A stretch of 64,000 nucleotides of DNA, taken from positions 18,646,643-18,710,642 of the forward strand of contig CM072897.1 of assembly GCA_037013685.1 (NCBI GenBank). Reading direction: 5' to 3'. Shown here piece after piece: positions 24,520 through 41,394 of the stretch; within the stretch, counting starts at the first letter, position 1, and each line of letters starts with the position of its first letter. The stretch is from Acridotheres tristis (lineage: Eukaryota > Chordata > Aves > Passeriformes > Sturnidae). The notes under the pieces were generated by a model. That model saw nothing but the letters and a program-made list of their open reading frames with translations. It was not told where the DNA came from and made no database searches. Position numbers and translations under genes: made by a program.

Positions 24520-24960
24520 GCCGCCGGGGTGCGCGGGGTCAGCGGGGCCGCGCCGCCCGGCCGCCCATGGCGGAGCGGTCCCGGCCGGGAGCGGAGCGGG
24601 CGCTGCAGCACCGGGGCTCGCACAGCTCCGGTGTGTGTGTGTCCCTGCACGGCGGCGGCAGCGCCGCCTCCCCCGGCCCCGCCGCCTCCCCCCGGCCCCG
24701 CCGCCCTCCGCCGGGCGGAGCCGCCGCCGTCCCGACCCGCCCCGGGCCACCGCGAGTGCCGCCACCCCCGCGGGAAGAAGAAGGAGCCCCCAGAGCCCCC
24801 CGGGGACACCGGGATGGATGGAGCCACGGTGGGGGCTGCGGGGAGCCCCCCGGACACCCTTCCCTCCGACATTCCCGGCTGCTTCATCCCACCGAGGAGC
24901 AAAGCCGCCCCAGTGCCCTTTCTCCCGCTCCGTTCCCCATCCTTCGGGTCTGGCAGGAGG
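24520..24960. promoter_or_regulatory. CpG island, gene not assigned
   Basis: Dense CpG with runs of CCGCC/GGCGG. It lies about 1 kb upstream of the CPLX3 start on the minus strand. It could be the CPLX3 promoter with a noncoding first exon, or the remnant of a promoter of the gene expected here by synteny (LMAN1L). No splice-supported exon could be proven. Confidence 0.5.
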
Positions 24961-25065
24961 AAAAGCCGCGCTTGACGCTCGGAACAAGCCATATGTACCA
25001 GCACCAGGCACAACTGTTGTTTGCTCATCCATCCAGGGGCTGGTGCCCAAAAGTTCCCTCCCCTT

Positions 25066-25255
25066 TATCCTCTTAATGATATCCCTGGAAGTATTCCCAT
25101 CTCTGGAAGTGTCCAAGGCCAGGCTGGACAGGGCTTGGAGCAGCCTGGGGTAGTGGAAGGTGTCCCTGCCCATGACAGCGGGTTGGAGCTTGGAAGAGCT
25201 TTAAAGTCCCTTCTGACTCCAGCCGTTTTGGAAGTCTGTGATTCCATGATTTTTC
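25066..25255 (+). mobile_element. CR1 LINE 3' fragment (sense)
   Basis: Blocks 'gtccaaggccaggctggaca', 'gggcttggagcagcctgggg', 'ggaaggtgtccctgcccatg' and a terminal 'gtgattccatgat' follow in CR1 sense order. Confidence 0.92.
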
Positions 25256-28120
25256 CGATATTAATTAATACCAAAGCTGCTCTCAGCCCGCAGAACACAG
25301 GCACGAAAGCGTTCATTGATCACCTAAATGAGGATGGAGCAGGCATTGATTTTGTTGCATCATTCCCTCGCTCTCTCCATCCCCTCTCCCACTCCTGCTC
25401 TTCCCTTTGACTGCAGCCGCATTCCAGGCCTTGGGGAGTGAGCAATTAATGGCATCAGCAGCGCACCTCCCTTCCAGATGGCCAGCCTGGCTTTAACAGA
25501 CATTCCTCCCTCTTTTCTTCTCCGCTCATGAAAAATGAGCGCGGATCCAAACCCCAATCCCGGCTTGCGGGAAATCATTTCATTTCCGAAATACAAAGAC
25601 AATCTCTGCAGATTAAAATGATGGAACAGCTGTGAAGGGACAGGACAAAGTGACAGAGGGAGGGGGAATGGGCCCGTCTCCTCCCATCCCCCCCGCCCAA
25701 GGTAAAATTATATCTTAAGAGGAAAAGAGATTAAAAAATAACGCGTTTTCCTAGGATAATAATCTGGTCAGCAGCTTGGCAGTGAGCGATGCTCTAAGGG
25801 ATTGGAAGGCACTTTGGAGGTGACAGCGGGGGATTTGTCCTGGTGAAGAGCAGAGCCCCCTGATTGAGGCCAGCAGTCCCCTTGAGTCCATCCAAACATG
25901 AAAATTGACGCTGGGACGGGGGAAGATCCCTCCGAGGCGCCTCCGTTGGCACGGCTCCAGTGTCACCCACGACTCCGGTGTCACCCACAGCATCCCCCAC
26001 CTCGCAGGTGCCCCTGTGCCTGCTGCTCACCCAGAGCTGGCAGCTCAGGAGCCTCAACAGCTTTTTGAAGTGATGATTTTTTTGCTTTTCACACCCACCT
26101 GCAGGCCCTCCTCAGCCCTTTCCCACAGAAAACCCATGGAAAATTCATTTTAACCCGCAAAGAGCTGCCCCAGCCTGCTGAGAAACGGGCTGGGAGCCCC
26201 GGGCGCTCCGTAGATGTCCCATTGCCGACAGCGCGGTCACGTCCCGGCTGTCAGCCTGGGGAAAAGAGGGGCAGGGAGAAGGACCAGCACGCCTGGTTGT
26301 GTCCTCGGGTGCTGGCCCGAGCCTCGTGCGGGCTCAGAACAGATTTTGGATGGTGCCGGGAGCTTCGCTCACTCCGGATTTGGCTGCGAGAGTCCATTAA
26401 CAATAAGAGACTGGAAGTCAGGACCGATTTTTTCCAGCTGGGTTAGATGGGTCAGCTCCCACGGAGCCTCCCTGTCTGAGGAACTAAGAGCAAACAGCTC
26501 CTGACGAGCAGCACCGCTCGGCCAAGGCAACTAGGTGAAAACAAGCCCGGCGTTCCCGTCCCTCGTGGCAGGGATGCTCGGGCTCTGCAGCCTCTTGCAG
26601 CCCGGGTTTTATCGGGAAGGAGCAAAAGGCAAGGAAAGGGCGTCTGGAGAGCTTTTACAGCTCTGCCATCGCCTCGGCTTTCCCCGGAGAGGCCGGTGTC
26701 CCACCTGGAGGCAGAGCTGCGGGGACAATCAGAGGGTGCAGCGAGCTGGGAAATGAGGCTTCGAGGTGGTTGATTTCCCCATTTGCTTTTCCTTGGGCAG
26801 CTGAAGCGTTCCTCATCCCTGAAATATATTCAAGTGAGGATGAGTCATCCTTCCTGCCAGGACTCTAACCTGCCGTAATGAGATGTAAATCCTTGCATGA
26901 CCTATTATATTAGCTTATGCTATATCACACATCTCCGCGGATTAGACGGCAGGGAGATGAGACGTCCCCCCGTCGCAGCCTCAGACAAGACGGTGGAAGT
27001 TAAGAGGATCCTCTCTCTCAGCGTTGACACCTGATTTAAATTGGAAGCAAGCAGCTCCCTCTGCCATGCTGAGAGGGATCATTCCAGCTCCTCTTTCCAG
27101 GTAGCTGCCTCCGAAGGCGCAGTTACCACAACCCGGCGTTCGGAGGATGCTCCAGAGATCCCCCAAAGCCCGGCAGTGATCCCGTGGATTGCGGAGGGGA
27201 GAGGAAGAGCTCGAGCTGCAGGGCCATGGCAATAAGGCCATCGGGAGGCCTCATCCTTGCCAGCCTGAAATGAACGTTTAAACCTTTGGAGACCCCGAGT
27301 AGGTGCGGCAATCCTGGAAAGCCGCGCGTGTGCGCCGAGAAGGCGTTTCCAAGACAAGCGGGCAGCCCGCTGCTGCCGGGGGAGGTCACCCGGCACTTGG
27401 CAGCTGATTGTCACTTCTGCTGATGGGGACAGGCACCGCCACCTCGGGAGCCGCCGCGCTCGGCTCTGACCCCTCGGCTCTTCGCTCTCCCCACCTGCCG
27501 AGGGGCGTGCTGCGGTGATATGGGGACAGGGACACCCTCCTGTGCCCCTCGGGAATGCGATAGGGCGTGGTGACATCCATCCAGAGAGTCCCGCTGCTGT
27601 CATGGACCACCAGCTCCCAAGGGTTTGAGGGAAAATGCCCTCAAAGTCTTGGGAGAAACATCCCTTCAGTGGGATCCCTGCTGGGAGATCCTTTACTGAG
27701 ATCAAAGTGCTACCACGGCATCCACAGAGGGAATAAAGAAACTTTAGGATAAGAGTGCGGTAAATTATCAAATGAAATTACTTTTGGCATTTACTGGAAC
27801 AGAACTCCATAAAGCTGGAATTTGCCTTTCCGTGACCTAGGGAGGCATTTCCAAGGAAAGCCTCCCCACTCCTATAGAACCAAGCCTTTGAGTTCCCAAA
27901 ATCTGCCGTCATCTCCACAGGATGAAAAAATCCCAGTGCACCTCTCCTCGCCTTGAGGTGCCGTGACAGAGCCCCTGGGAGCCCCTGAGTGGTGCAGAGA
28001 AGGGAAGCCAGGAGTGGGGATCCTGCTGGGGTGTCCCCACAATTCCCTCAGAATTCCCTGCTCTCATCTTCGTGTCAATGAGCACGGGGCTGCCCAGACT
28101 CACCACTGCTGCGGTTTGGG
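25256..28120. other. Intergenic, no gene seen
   Basis: No exon with splice support on either strand. LMAN1L, which mammals have between CPLX3 and CSK, is not recognisable. An unusually AT-rich, repeat-free patch at about 26865-26945 and another at about 27740-27840 stand out from the GC-rich surroundings and could be conserved regulatory DNA. That is a guess from composition only. Confidence 0.5.
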
Positions 28121-28124
28121 AGAT

Positions 28125-28925
28125 TTGGGGTGGGAATGGTCCTGGGAACATCCGTCCCAAGGGATGAGGGATTTGGGGTGGGAATGTTCACACAGGACAC
28201 AGAGCCCCCATTCCAAGGAATGGGGGTTTAGGGGTGAGAATGGTCCTGTCATCCAGAGCATCCATCCCGAGGGATGAGGGATTTGGGGTGGGAATGGTCC
28301 TGTCATTCAAAACATCCATCCCTCGGGATGGGGAGTTTGGGCTGGGAATGGTCCTGTCATTCAGACCATCCATCCCCAGGAATGGAGATTTGGGGTGGGG
28401 ATGGTCCTGGGAACATCCGTCCCAAGGGATGAGGGATTTGGGGTGGGAATGTTCACACAGGACACAGAGCCCCCATTCCAAGGAATGGGGGTTTAGGGGT
28501 GAGAATGGTCCTGTCATCCAGAGCATCCATCCCGAGGGATGAGGGATTTGGGATGGGAATGGTCCTGTCATCCAGAGCATCCATCCTGAGGGATGAGGGA
28601 TTTGGGATGGGAATGGTCACACAGGACACAGAGTCCTCATCCCTCGGGATGGGGATTTGGGATGCGAATGGTCACACAGGACACAGAGCCCCCATTCCAA
28701 GGAATGGGGGTTTAGGGGTGAGAACGGTCCTGTCATCCAGAGCATCCATCTTTCGGGATGGGAGATTTGGGGGGTTTGGGGGTGGGATTGATCCTGTCAT
28801 CCACAGCATTTATCCCGAGGGATTTGGGGTTTGGAGTGGGAATGTTCACACAGGACACAGAGCCCCCATTTCAAGGGATGGGAGGTTTTGGGGTGGGAGC
28901 GGCCCTGTCACACGGGACACACAGC
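28125..28925 (+). repeat. Minisatellite, roughly 55-bp units with alternating insert types
   Basis: The core GGGATGAGGGATTTGGGGTGGGAATGGTC is followed by one of two alternative blocks: CTGTCATCCAGAGCATCCATCC, or ACACAGGACACAGAGCCCCCATTCCAAGGAATGGGGGT. A long stretch near 28128-28270 is repeated almost exactly near 28408-28550, about 280 bp later, which shows recent higher-order duplication. Confidence 0.88.
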
Positions 28926-29314
28926 CCCCGTCCCAGGGCACAGAGAGGTTTTGGGGTGCCGTGGGAGCTTTGGCAGAACAGGAGGAGAAGCCGCTCTCAC
29001 AGCAGCTGCAATTCCCCACGGGAGGAGGAGGGGTGCTGGGCGAGGTGAGGAAGAGGAGGGAGGTGCTGGGGGCGGCGGGGGGGGCTCCCACGGCGGTGTC
29101 TGCAGCCGAGCCGTGACACAAATGCGGCCGGACAGACATACAGAGCACGTAAACAGGCACATGGGGAGAGCATGTGCTGCTCCGCGCCGCTGGTGCAGAG
29201 CGAGCCCCGAGCAAAGGCACACGCCAGCCCCAGCACACACACGGCCGCACACACGCACCATTCCCACGGGGGATCTTCCCAGCCTTGCCTTCGTTTCCTG
29301 GAGTGCTCAGGAGG

Positions 29315-29395
29315 AGGAAAAAAAAAAAAAAAAACTCAACAACAAAAAAAAGCACAAAAAAAGGGAGAGAGAAAAAGAGAGAGAGAGAGGTGAAC
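29315..29395 (+). repeat. Purine tract, A-rich then (GA)n
   Basis: An 80-base uninterrupted or nearly uninterrupted purine stretch: A17, then AACAACAAAAAAAAG, then GAGAGAGAAAAAGAGAGAGAGAGAG. It may also have arisen from a polyA tail, but no retrogene is attached. Confidence 0.8.
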
Positions 29396-29399
29396 GCCA

Positions 29400-31620
29400 C
29401 GGAACGGTGATGGGAATGGCTTTGTACACGGCGCTAAAAATAGTCCTTGTGATAAAGTCGATGGTGCAGGGGGAGGAGGAGGTGCCGGCAGCGCACAGAT
29501 GCTGGAGAAGGAAGCCAGGGGTTGGGAAGCCTGTGGATGGAGCAGAAGGGCCATAATTAGCGCTGGTAATTAGCCCCAAGCAGCACCGACAGAGCTGAGG
29601 GGCTCATTGCGCTCTCTCCTCTTGGGATGGAGGCTTTGCCACCCGCGGAAATGAGAAGCGAGCAGCTGGAATTGGGGTCCTTTGAAGGGAGAGGGGATTT
29701 TGGGGTGTTCAGGGCGAGGAAGGCTCTCTGCAGGTAACGGGAGGAAGGCAGGAGGGGTGTGGGGACACGGGGAAGAGCCAAAACTTGTGGAAAGAGCCCT
29801 AATGGGGAAGAGAGAGGATCTGTGGGGAGCAGGGGAGCCAGGGCTGGTGCTGGAAAGGATGATTCGGCTCAGGAGTCCGTGTGGGGTGCAGGTGATGAGT
29901 CGGGATGTAAAAACAAAAGATGTGTGACTTTGGAGATGGTCCTTGCACCGCCGGCAGGTCCCACACACCAAACCCCAGCTTTCCCCATCCCTGTCCTGAT
30001 CCACCTGGGATCCCGAGCTGCTGTGGAGAGGAGAGACAGCAGAGCTGCCCGGACTGAAAATTGGATTTTCCGGAGCTTTTTTTAACGCCGTGTCCCTGTT
30101 CCCTCCTGGCACACCGAGGAGAGGTTCCTGTGTGCCGTGGGAACAACTCCCTGCACTTGCTCGCTGCTGCTGCTGCTGCTGATCCACGCCGGGAATTTGA
30201 GGCAGGATGGAGCTGACACAACTGGGCCCAGTGCCCATCTCATTGCCCAAGGGAGGAGGAGGAGGAGGAGGAAGGGGACATGATGCGAGCCAGCACATGG
30301 GTGTCACTCAGCCTGTCCCCTCTGCCCACGCTGCTGCTGATGGAGAGAGCCCCAAAATCCCTTGGGACAAATCACTTAGAGGGATCCAGGATGAGCAAAC
30401 CCAGCTCCAGCAGCTCCAGAGGAAGGAGCAACCATCTCTGTGTGGGGAAACTGAGGCACGGTGGTGGCAGGAGGGGCTGGGCAGGGTTAAATTCCCTGAT
30501 TTGGAGTGAAGATTTGTAGTGATTTGTTCCAGCAGTTCTCTCAGCATCCTTCACCTACATCCCAGCACCAAACACTGCCCCTGAGACCAGGCACAGTCTT
30601 AAAAATGGGAAGTGTGGCGCCATTTGGAGGAAAATCAAAAATCTTAACAACCTAAGATCTAAATAACTTCTGGGTGAGGTTTCCCCCCTTTTTCTTGGCA
30701 GCTGGGAGGTGTCCATCCCCAGCAGGGCAAGGGGACAGGAGGGGACACGGCGGGGGACAGGAGCAGACCCCTCCCTGCTGTCTCCCATCACGTGAATATT
30801 CCGGGTATTTCTCACCATTCCCAAAGCCGTTTCTTGCAGGCTTTGCCTGTAAATGACTTTAATCTTCATAAGCCCAAAAAGTAAAGCTGCTTATCCGGCT
30901 GGGCCCTGCTGGAGCACTGAGAGGAACGGGCTGGGGGGGGGATGTGGACAAGGAGAGGAGGGTCAGTCCAGGGGAGAGGAAACCCTATGGAGCTACATCA
31001 CATCCCTCATCCCTGTCCCTTCCCTTCCAGGCACCCTGGGGTCTCAGGGAAGGGGGTCAGCAGCACATCTCCCCACCCCACACACCCCTGAGCTGTACCC
31101 CTGTCCCATCACTCCCTTTTTCCCTTTAACCCCCCTCCAAGGGGAATCTGCCTCTCAATCCCGATATCCAGAGCAGCGCAGAGCTCCAAGCAGGCAGCCG
31201 GCAGAGCAGAGCCGGTGCTGAGCGCGTCTTTAGCGCTGAATAATTCCCTGCGGATGAGGGGGACTATTCTAAACCTGCCAGACGCCACCTCCACCCGCCT
31301 CCCTCCACCAGGGACTCCACAGGGACAACCTGGGGGTCTCACTGCACAGGTGGCTTCAGCCCCTTGGCTGGGACACGCAGTGAGGGTCAGGACTCGGCCC
31401 CAAACCGCATCCCCTGCCTGCTCAGAGCACCACAAAGCAAAGCCTGGACTAAAGCAGAGCTTTGGCAGCTTCACCCCTGTCACAACCTCAGCATCTCTCA
31501 CAGGCAGGATGCTGCTCATCCTCACCTATTTGGGGAGGAAATGGGGGGTCTATCCCCATTTTTCCCCTGCCAGGAGCTGCTGGGAACAGAGGGGGGCCGA
31601 GGCGGGGTGTGCCGCGTCCG
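29400..31620. other. Intergenic, downstream of CSK; no gene seen
   Basis: No exon is recognised. It includes a (CTG)n run near 30162-30181, a (GGA)n run near 30250-30271 and one member of a duplicated 330-bp block (30318-30665, listed separately). Confidence 0.55.
30318..30665 (+). repeat. Copy A of a 330-bp direct repeat shared with CSK intron 2
   Basis: About 90% similar by eye to 36375-36702, in the same orientation. Both run from 'ctgctgctgatggagagagc' through 'ctctgtgtggggaaactgag' and 'gggcagggttaaattccctg' to 'aaaatcaaaaatct'. It is not CR1-like. It may be a low-copy dispersed repeat or a local duplication. Confidence 0.8.
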
Positions 31621-31624
31621 TATG

Positions 31625-32384
31625 GAATGGTTTTTTTTTTTTATTACAGTTTTTTTAATCTCACAGTCGGTAGCATTACATGAGAATAAAGCACTGGACA
31701 GGACTGGAAAAAAAGGCCTCTGGAGACAGCATGCAAACATTGCAACGAGTTTAAAGCAAAACAACCCAAAAAAAAAAAAAAAAAAAAAAAAGCGTCTGGC
31801 GGGGACGCGGCCGAGTCCAGCGTCTCCCCGTCAACCATCACTTCTGTCGCTGGGGGTTTCCTTTTCATGTGTCCGTTTCATTGGTTTATTTATTATTATT
31901 CTCCTTTTAACAACCTTCTTCTCTCTTCCTGTTTTTTTTTTTTCTTTTTTTTTTTCTTCTTTTAATTACATTAAAAAATAAGATTCGTACTTTAGTAAAA
32001 CACCCAACGCTCAGCTGGGCCCTGCTTGAAATAATAAAAAAACGACGACAAAAAAAAAAAACAAACAACAAACCCCAAAACAATAAACACCCCCCAAAAA
32101 CGGAGAAAACAACAAAAAAAAACACCCACAAAAATTAAAAAAAAAAAAAAAAGAGCGTGGGACACACAAAAAAAAAATTATAACAAAAACCCAAACCTGG
32201 AAAATAAAAATAAAAACTGACAGATTTGGAAGTTTGGAAGCAACCGGGGGAATTGAGAGGTGGGGGAGACACCCCCGGGGCTCCCTCCTGGTGCCGTGGT
32301 GGGGCAGGGGGGGCTGCCCACACCCTGGTCCCCCCTCCCCAAGCGTGGGTCCCCTGCGGCTGTGGGGTGGCAGAGCCCCCCCTC
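31625..32384 (-). other. CSK: CSK 3' untranslated region, extremely U-rich in the transcript
   Basis: It follows the CSK stop on the minus strand. The plus strand is A-rich, with long runs near 31770-31793, 32036-32060 and 32136-32153, so the mRNA would carry long U tracts. Minus-strand AATAAA motifs occur in TTTATTTATT at about 31884-31893, and one lies near 31632, just before a further polyA-like run. The exact 3' end is uncertain. Confidence 0.6.
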
Positions 32385-37021
<4,637 letters not shown>

Positions 37022-37082
37022 CTTCTCAGGAGCTTGGGGCACGACTCTCACAGGGGGGACACGTCACTCGGTACCATGAGAC
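37022..37082 (-). other. CSK: CSK 5'UTR part of the start-codon exon, with a 9-codon uORF
   Basis: An acceptor CCGTGCAG precedes 37082 on the minus strand, so about 61 bases of leader come before the CSK ATG. In it an ATG at 37077 opens a nine-codon frame ending with TGA at 37050-37048 (MVPSDVSPL), 26 bases before the CSK start. Conservation is unknown. Confidence 0.6.
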
Positions 37083-40000
37083 CTGCACGGGGGGGGAAAG
37101 GGTGGCTGAGACGGCAGGAACGAGGTGGGAGCATCCCTGAAGGATGCTCTCAGGCCAGCTGAGCATCTCTTCTCCCGCCAAGAACAGGTCCTGCCCGAGG
37201 TGCTGCTTCCAAAATGCCCCCAAATTGAGGGAAAAACTCTGGGCCTGCTCATTCCCTGCACAGAGCTGCTCACCCGGATCAGGAGGCATTTGCACGGATA
37301 CAGCTTCTTAAGAACAGAGTTTTTGAGTGCAGCATCTCCACCACGGAGGAGTCCAGCACAGCATGGAAGGGTGGAGATGCCCAGAGAAGGGAAGGGAACA
37401 GGGATGAGCTCCAGGAGTCCCAGCCCACTCCTCTCCCAGGCTACACAGCCAGAACCCTGCTCTCCCTGGTGACCCACACATGGAAACATCCAGCCCTGAG
37501 AGCTTCCCAGGCCTGGGATCCAAAAGAAATAAACCAAAGCTACTCCCTGCAGGCTCAAACCCACTGGGATTGTGGAACGTGCAGCTCCTGAAGCCCAGGG
37601 GGACGCAGTGCCCGGGGGTGCTGTGCTCTGGGATGGGTGTGTGGGAGGGGAACAAATCCAGCTTTATTCCCTCTGCTCCAGCCCCTGGCAAGGGATGAAG
37701 TCACCAGCCCCAGAATCAAACCAGGCTTTCTTGGGCTGGGGCACCGGGGTCATGCTGGGCTGGGGTGGGGGGGGGAACAGAGGGGGACACAGACGGAGCG
37801 ACCCCCAAGACCCACCCAAATATTTATGAATTCATCACCTCCATTGAGGTCACCGGCGCCAGCCCTGCCGTCAGCAGCCGGGAGTATTTTGGGAAGGAGG
37901 AAGTGAAACGGGGGGCAAGGCTGAGAACGGCAGGAGGAAGGAGATAAGGGGCAGAGCTGTGGGGAGGAAGAGTGTGGTGAGAACATGGCCCTGTTTCCAC
38001 CACGTGCCCGCAGCGTTCCGGAAAAGGCGTCACGCTGCCGCCGAGCACCTTCCTCACCTTCCCCCAGGGCGAGCACACAGATCCGATTTTGGCAGCACAG
38101 AGGAGAAATCGAGGCTGGGATGTTCACCCCAAGGACAGATTTTGGGGAACTGAGGGGTTCCCATCAGCACAGTTGGCTCGGTTTCTTTCCCAGCCAGCCC
38201 GGGAAAAGCTGGAGATGACACCCAAGCCCAGCCTGATGGCACCCTGGGGACACTGCCAGGAGTGCCAGGGTCCAGGCGAGGGCAGAGCCCTCCAGCTGGG
38301 AGCACAACCTCCCAGAACATTCCCAGCTCTAACTCCCTGCCCTTCCAAGCTGATTTCTTTTTTGCTTAAATTTTGGATTTACACCTGGCATGGAATAAAA
38401 ATTTCAGCCAGGGGTCTGAAACGTAGCACCAGAAAACCAGGGAATGACCTCCACTGTGTCAGGCTGTGGAGGGATTTAGCTGAAGCACGGAAGGAGGTTC
38501 AGGGAGGGACTTTCCCACCGCTGGGGCTTTCAGCCCTGTTCCCCATCCCGTGGGGACACCGAGCACAGGCTGGTTCCGAGTGTTGCTCAAAGAGAGCTCC
38601 GGCCCAAAGCCCTGAGTCAGCGCTTCCCACCGGCCAGGCCTTACTTCTGCATCCCCAAAAACCAGCAGGAGGGAGCTGGAAAACCCTGGAGCCAGCACAA
38701 GGGATGCCCAAAGGTTGATCCCACGATTCCCACCCCGTGCAGGAGCTGAATCCTCCCAATCCCGGCTCGTTTGGGCTTCCAGCTCACGGATGTCACCAGC
38801 ATTTATATTTGATAAATGCAGCCAGGATACAAAATTCATTGCCTGCCTTCATAAAGAGAATTTTTTTTTTTTCTCCCTGCTAAAGAGGAAACTGCCTGAG
38901 CAAACCCCACCAAAAAAGCCAGGCCAGGCTTTTTTATCTCCCCACATCGTGGACATTCATGGCACCGGACTGTGGCATTGTTATAATCACACACAATAAA
39001 TTCGCCTCCCAGTTTTAAAGAGGGAGGTGGTTACAACACCAGGGGCTGCCCCTCAGCCCGACTCAGGCCTTCCTCCTCCGAGCCTCGTTTTCTTTTCAAT
39101 CGTTTCTGCCTCAAAGCCGAGACTTTCCGAGGAGGAGGAGCCCCCCGAAGGCCCCATGTGACAGCCAGCGGTTCCTGCCGCGCGTCTCCCGGGCCGGCCC
39201 CGAGCATCCCTCGGGATGCTGGCCTGGGAGAAGGACGTGGAGATGCTCCAAAGCAGCATCCTGTGCCTTCTGGGAAAACACGGGCATCGCCCCTTCTCTC
39301 CTCGAGGAGGATGTGCGGCAGCACATGAAAGAAATTAATGATAATTTAAAAAAATTAGCCAGGGGAGCTGCCCAGCTGATTGAGCCGAGTGCTGGGCTTG
39401 GCTGTTTCCTGGGTTTGGTCCTTCTGCAAGCTCCCCATTCCTGAACTGGGGCTCGGGATGTGCTCAGGTGAGCCCACCCTCTGCCAAAACTCACCTCCCT
39501 CGTTTTCCCCAGCGCAGCATCCTCCGTGCAGGAGCCCCAAGGATGGATCTCATCCTCCCAGCTCCATCCCCACCCTGCTCCCGCATTATTTCCCTGTGAG
39601 AAGGCCGGGAGTGGGGCAGGGCAGGGACAGCCAACACCTCTGATAATCCAAAGGGCACCGGGAAATGAGCTGAGGACACTGCTCCTCTCATCAGTCAAAA
39701 TAAAACCGAGCTGTGCCAGACACCACGGGCAGGTTGGGAGAGGAATTTGGGACCCCCAGAGCAAATCCTGCTTGAGGAGCAGCATCACAGTGGGATGAGC
39801 TTGGTGAAAGATGCTGTGTTTCACTTTCCAACCCAGCCAGGGGAGGGGGCAGCACCTGCCCAGCACCAGCAGGACTCTGCCTAAGTGAAGCTGAATGGCA
39901 GAGAAGCCTCATTCCCAGTGGGAACAGGTGTGTGGGCACCATCCACCCCCTCCCGTGCTCCCATCTCCCAATGGAGTCCTCTAAACTTCAAAAAACAAAC

Positions 40001-41394
40001 AACCAAAAAAATCCTAAACCAACCCCAAACGAACCAACATCCTCCCTGTCCCCGAAAGATCTTATCTGCTGTTATTACAACGAACACCCACGATTACTCT
40101 AATCGAAAAAAAACTGTTCCTCCTTCATCTCACCCGCCAGCTCGCAGCGTTTCGGAGCTGCTCCCCCAAACAGCCCCTGCTGCAAAAAAAGGGGGGGGGA
40201 AGGGAGGGGGGCTGCTTCTTTCTCAGGGATTTTTAAATTCTTTTAGAAGAGAAAGAGAAGATGCTGCCGGTCAGAGAGCTGGAGGCACCAGGGGGACAGG
40301 TGGAGGCCTGGAGAGAAGCTGCTCCCATTGCAGAGAGGTTTTCCAGGTCCTCCTTTATCCTACAGAAAGCTCCTCAGGGTGATTTTCCACCGGAAATCAC
40401 CCCAGTATCCCCTGCCCAGGTGCTGTCACCTGGGGACGGGGACAGGATGTGGAGTAGGGGGGGGCATGGAAGGGATTTTTTGGCAAACGCTCACTCAAAA
40501 CCGAGAAGCTGGGGGGAGGCAGCAGTCAAAGGGCAAAGAGTCGCCCCAAAACTCCCCGGATTTGCAGGGGTTATCCCACGGCTCCATCACTGCCATGCTG
40601 CTGATGCTCCATCAGGGAGGATGGGGATGCTCCCAAAACCTCCCGCATCCCTCCGGGGACATCTCCGGACACTCCCTGCCAGGATGGGGCCGTGGGTGCA
40701 CCGGGAACAAACCGCTGTCCCGAGAGGAAGGCTGCCATCCTCCTCCTCCTCCAGCTCCCCAGCCCTCACACCTCCGATTTACCTTTTTGGTTGTTTTTTT
40801 TTTTTTTTTTCCTCCCTGGGGACTTTTCGCCCCGCGTTTTGATTTTTCGGGGGACTTTTTTTTTCTTTTTTTTTTTTTTTCCGCCCGACGGCACAGCCCC
40901 TTTCGCTCTCGCTACACCAACGAGCAACAGCCGCGGCTATAAATAACTCGCCGCCGCCTTATTGCCCGAAAAAAAAAAAAAGGCGAAAAAAAAAAAAAAA
41001 AAAAAAGCCCCAAATTTTTCAAACATTCAAACCAACAATGCGCCGCCAATCCCTCCGAACAGCCGGGCGCCCGCGTTCTCCCCGAATCCCCCGTTCCCGC
41101 GGGCCTTTGTACGGGATGGGGATGCAGCGGCAGGGGGAGGTGGTACCCCCGGCGGGGCTCGGGACCCCCGCCCCAACAAGGGGATGCTGCGGGGGGTGGG
41201 GGGATCCCTGCAGGATGGAGAGCGGGGTGAGCGGTCCCCGGGGACCGCGGCGGGGCGGGAGCGGCCGTGCCGGGGTCACCGGGGGTCAGGCGGGGCCGGA
41301 CCTCCGCACCCCCCCCGTCCCCATCCCCATCGCCATCCCCATCCCCGCCCGGCCCATTGTCCGCGCCCCGCTCGCTCCCCCCGGCGGCACTCAC
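37083..41394 (-). other. CSK: CSK intron 1 (5'UTR intron)
   Basis: No coding exon is recognised. It contains T/A homopolymer runs near 40796-40812, 40857-40880 and 40969-41006, and a CTATAAATAA motif at about 40936. The boundaries depend on the inferred noncoding exon at the CpG island. Confidence 0.55.

Noticed and set aside
24310..25173. 287-codon minus-strand open frame
   Set aside because: Runs through a CR1 element and a CpG island, with no recognisable domain.
40930..40946. CTATAAATAA as a TATA box for a plus-strand gene
   Set aside because: Only homopolymer runs and the CSK CpG island follow; no exon downstream on the plus strand.
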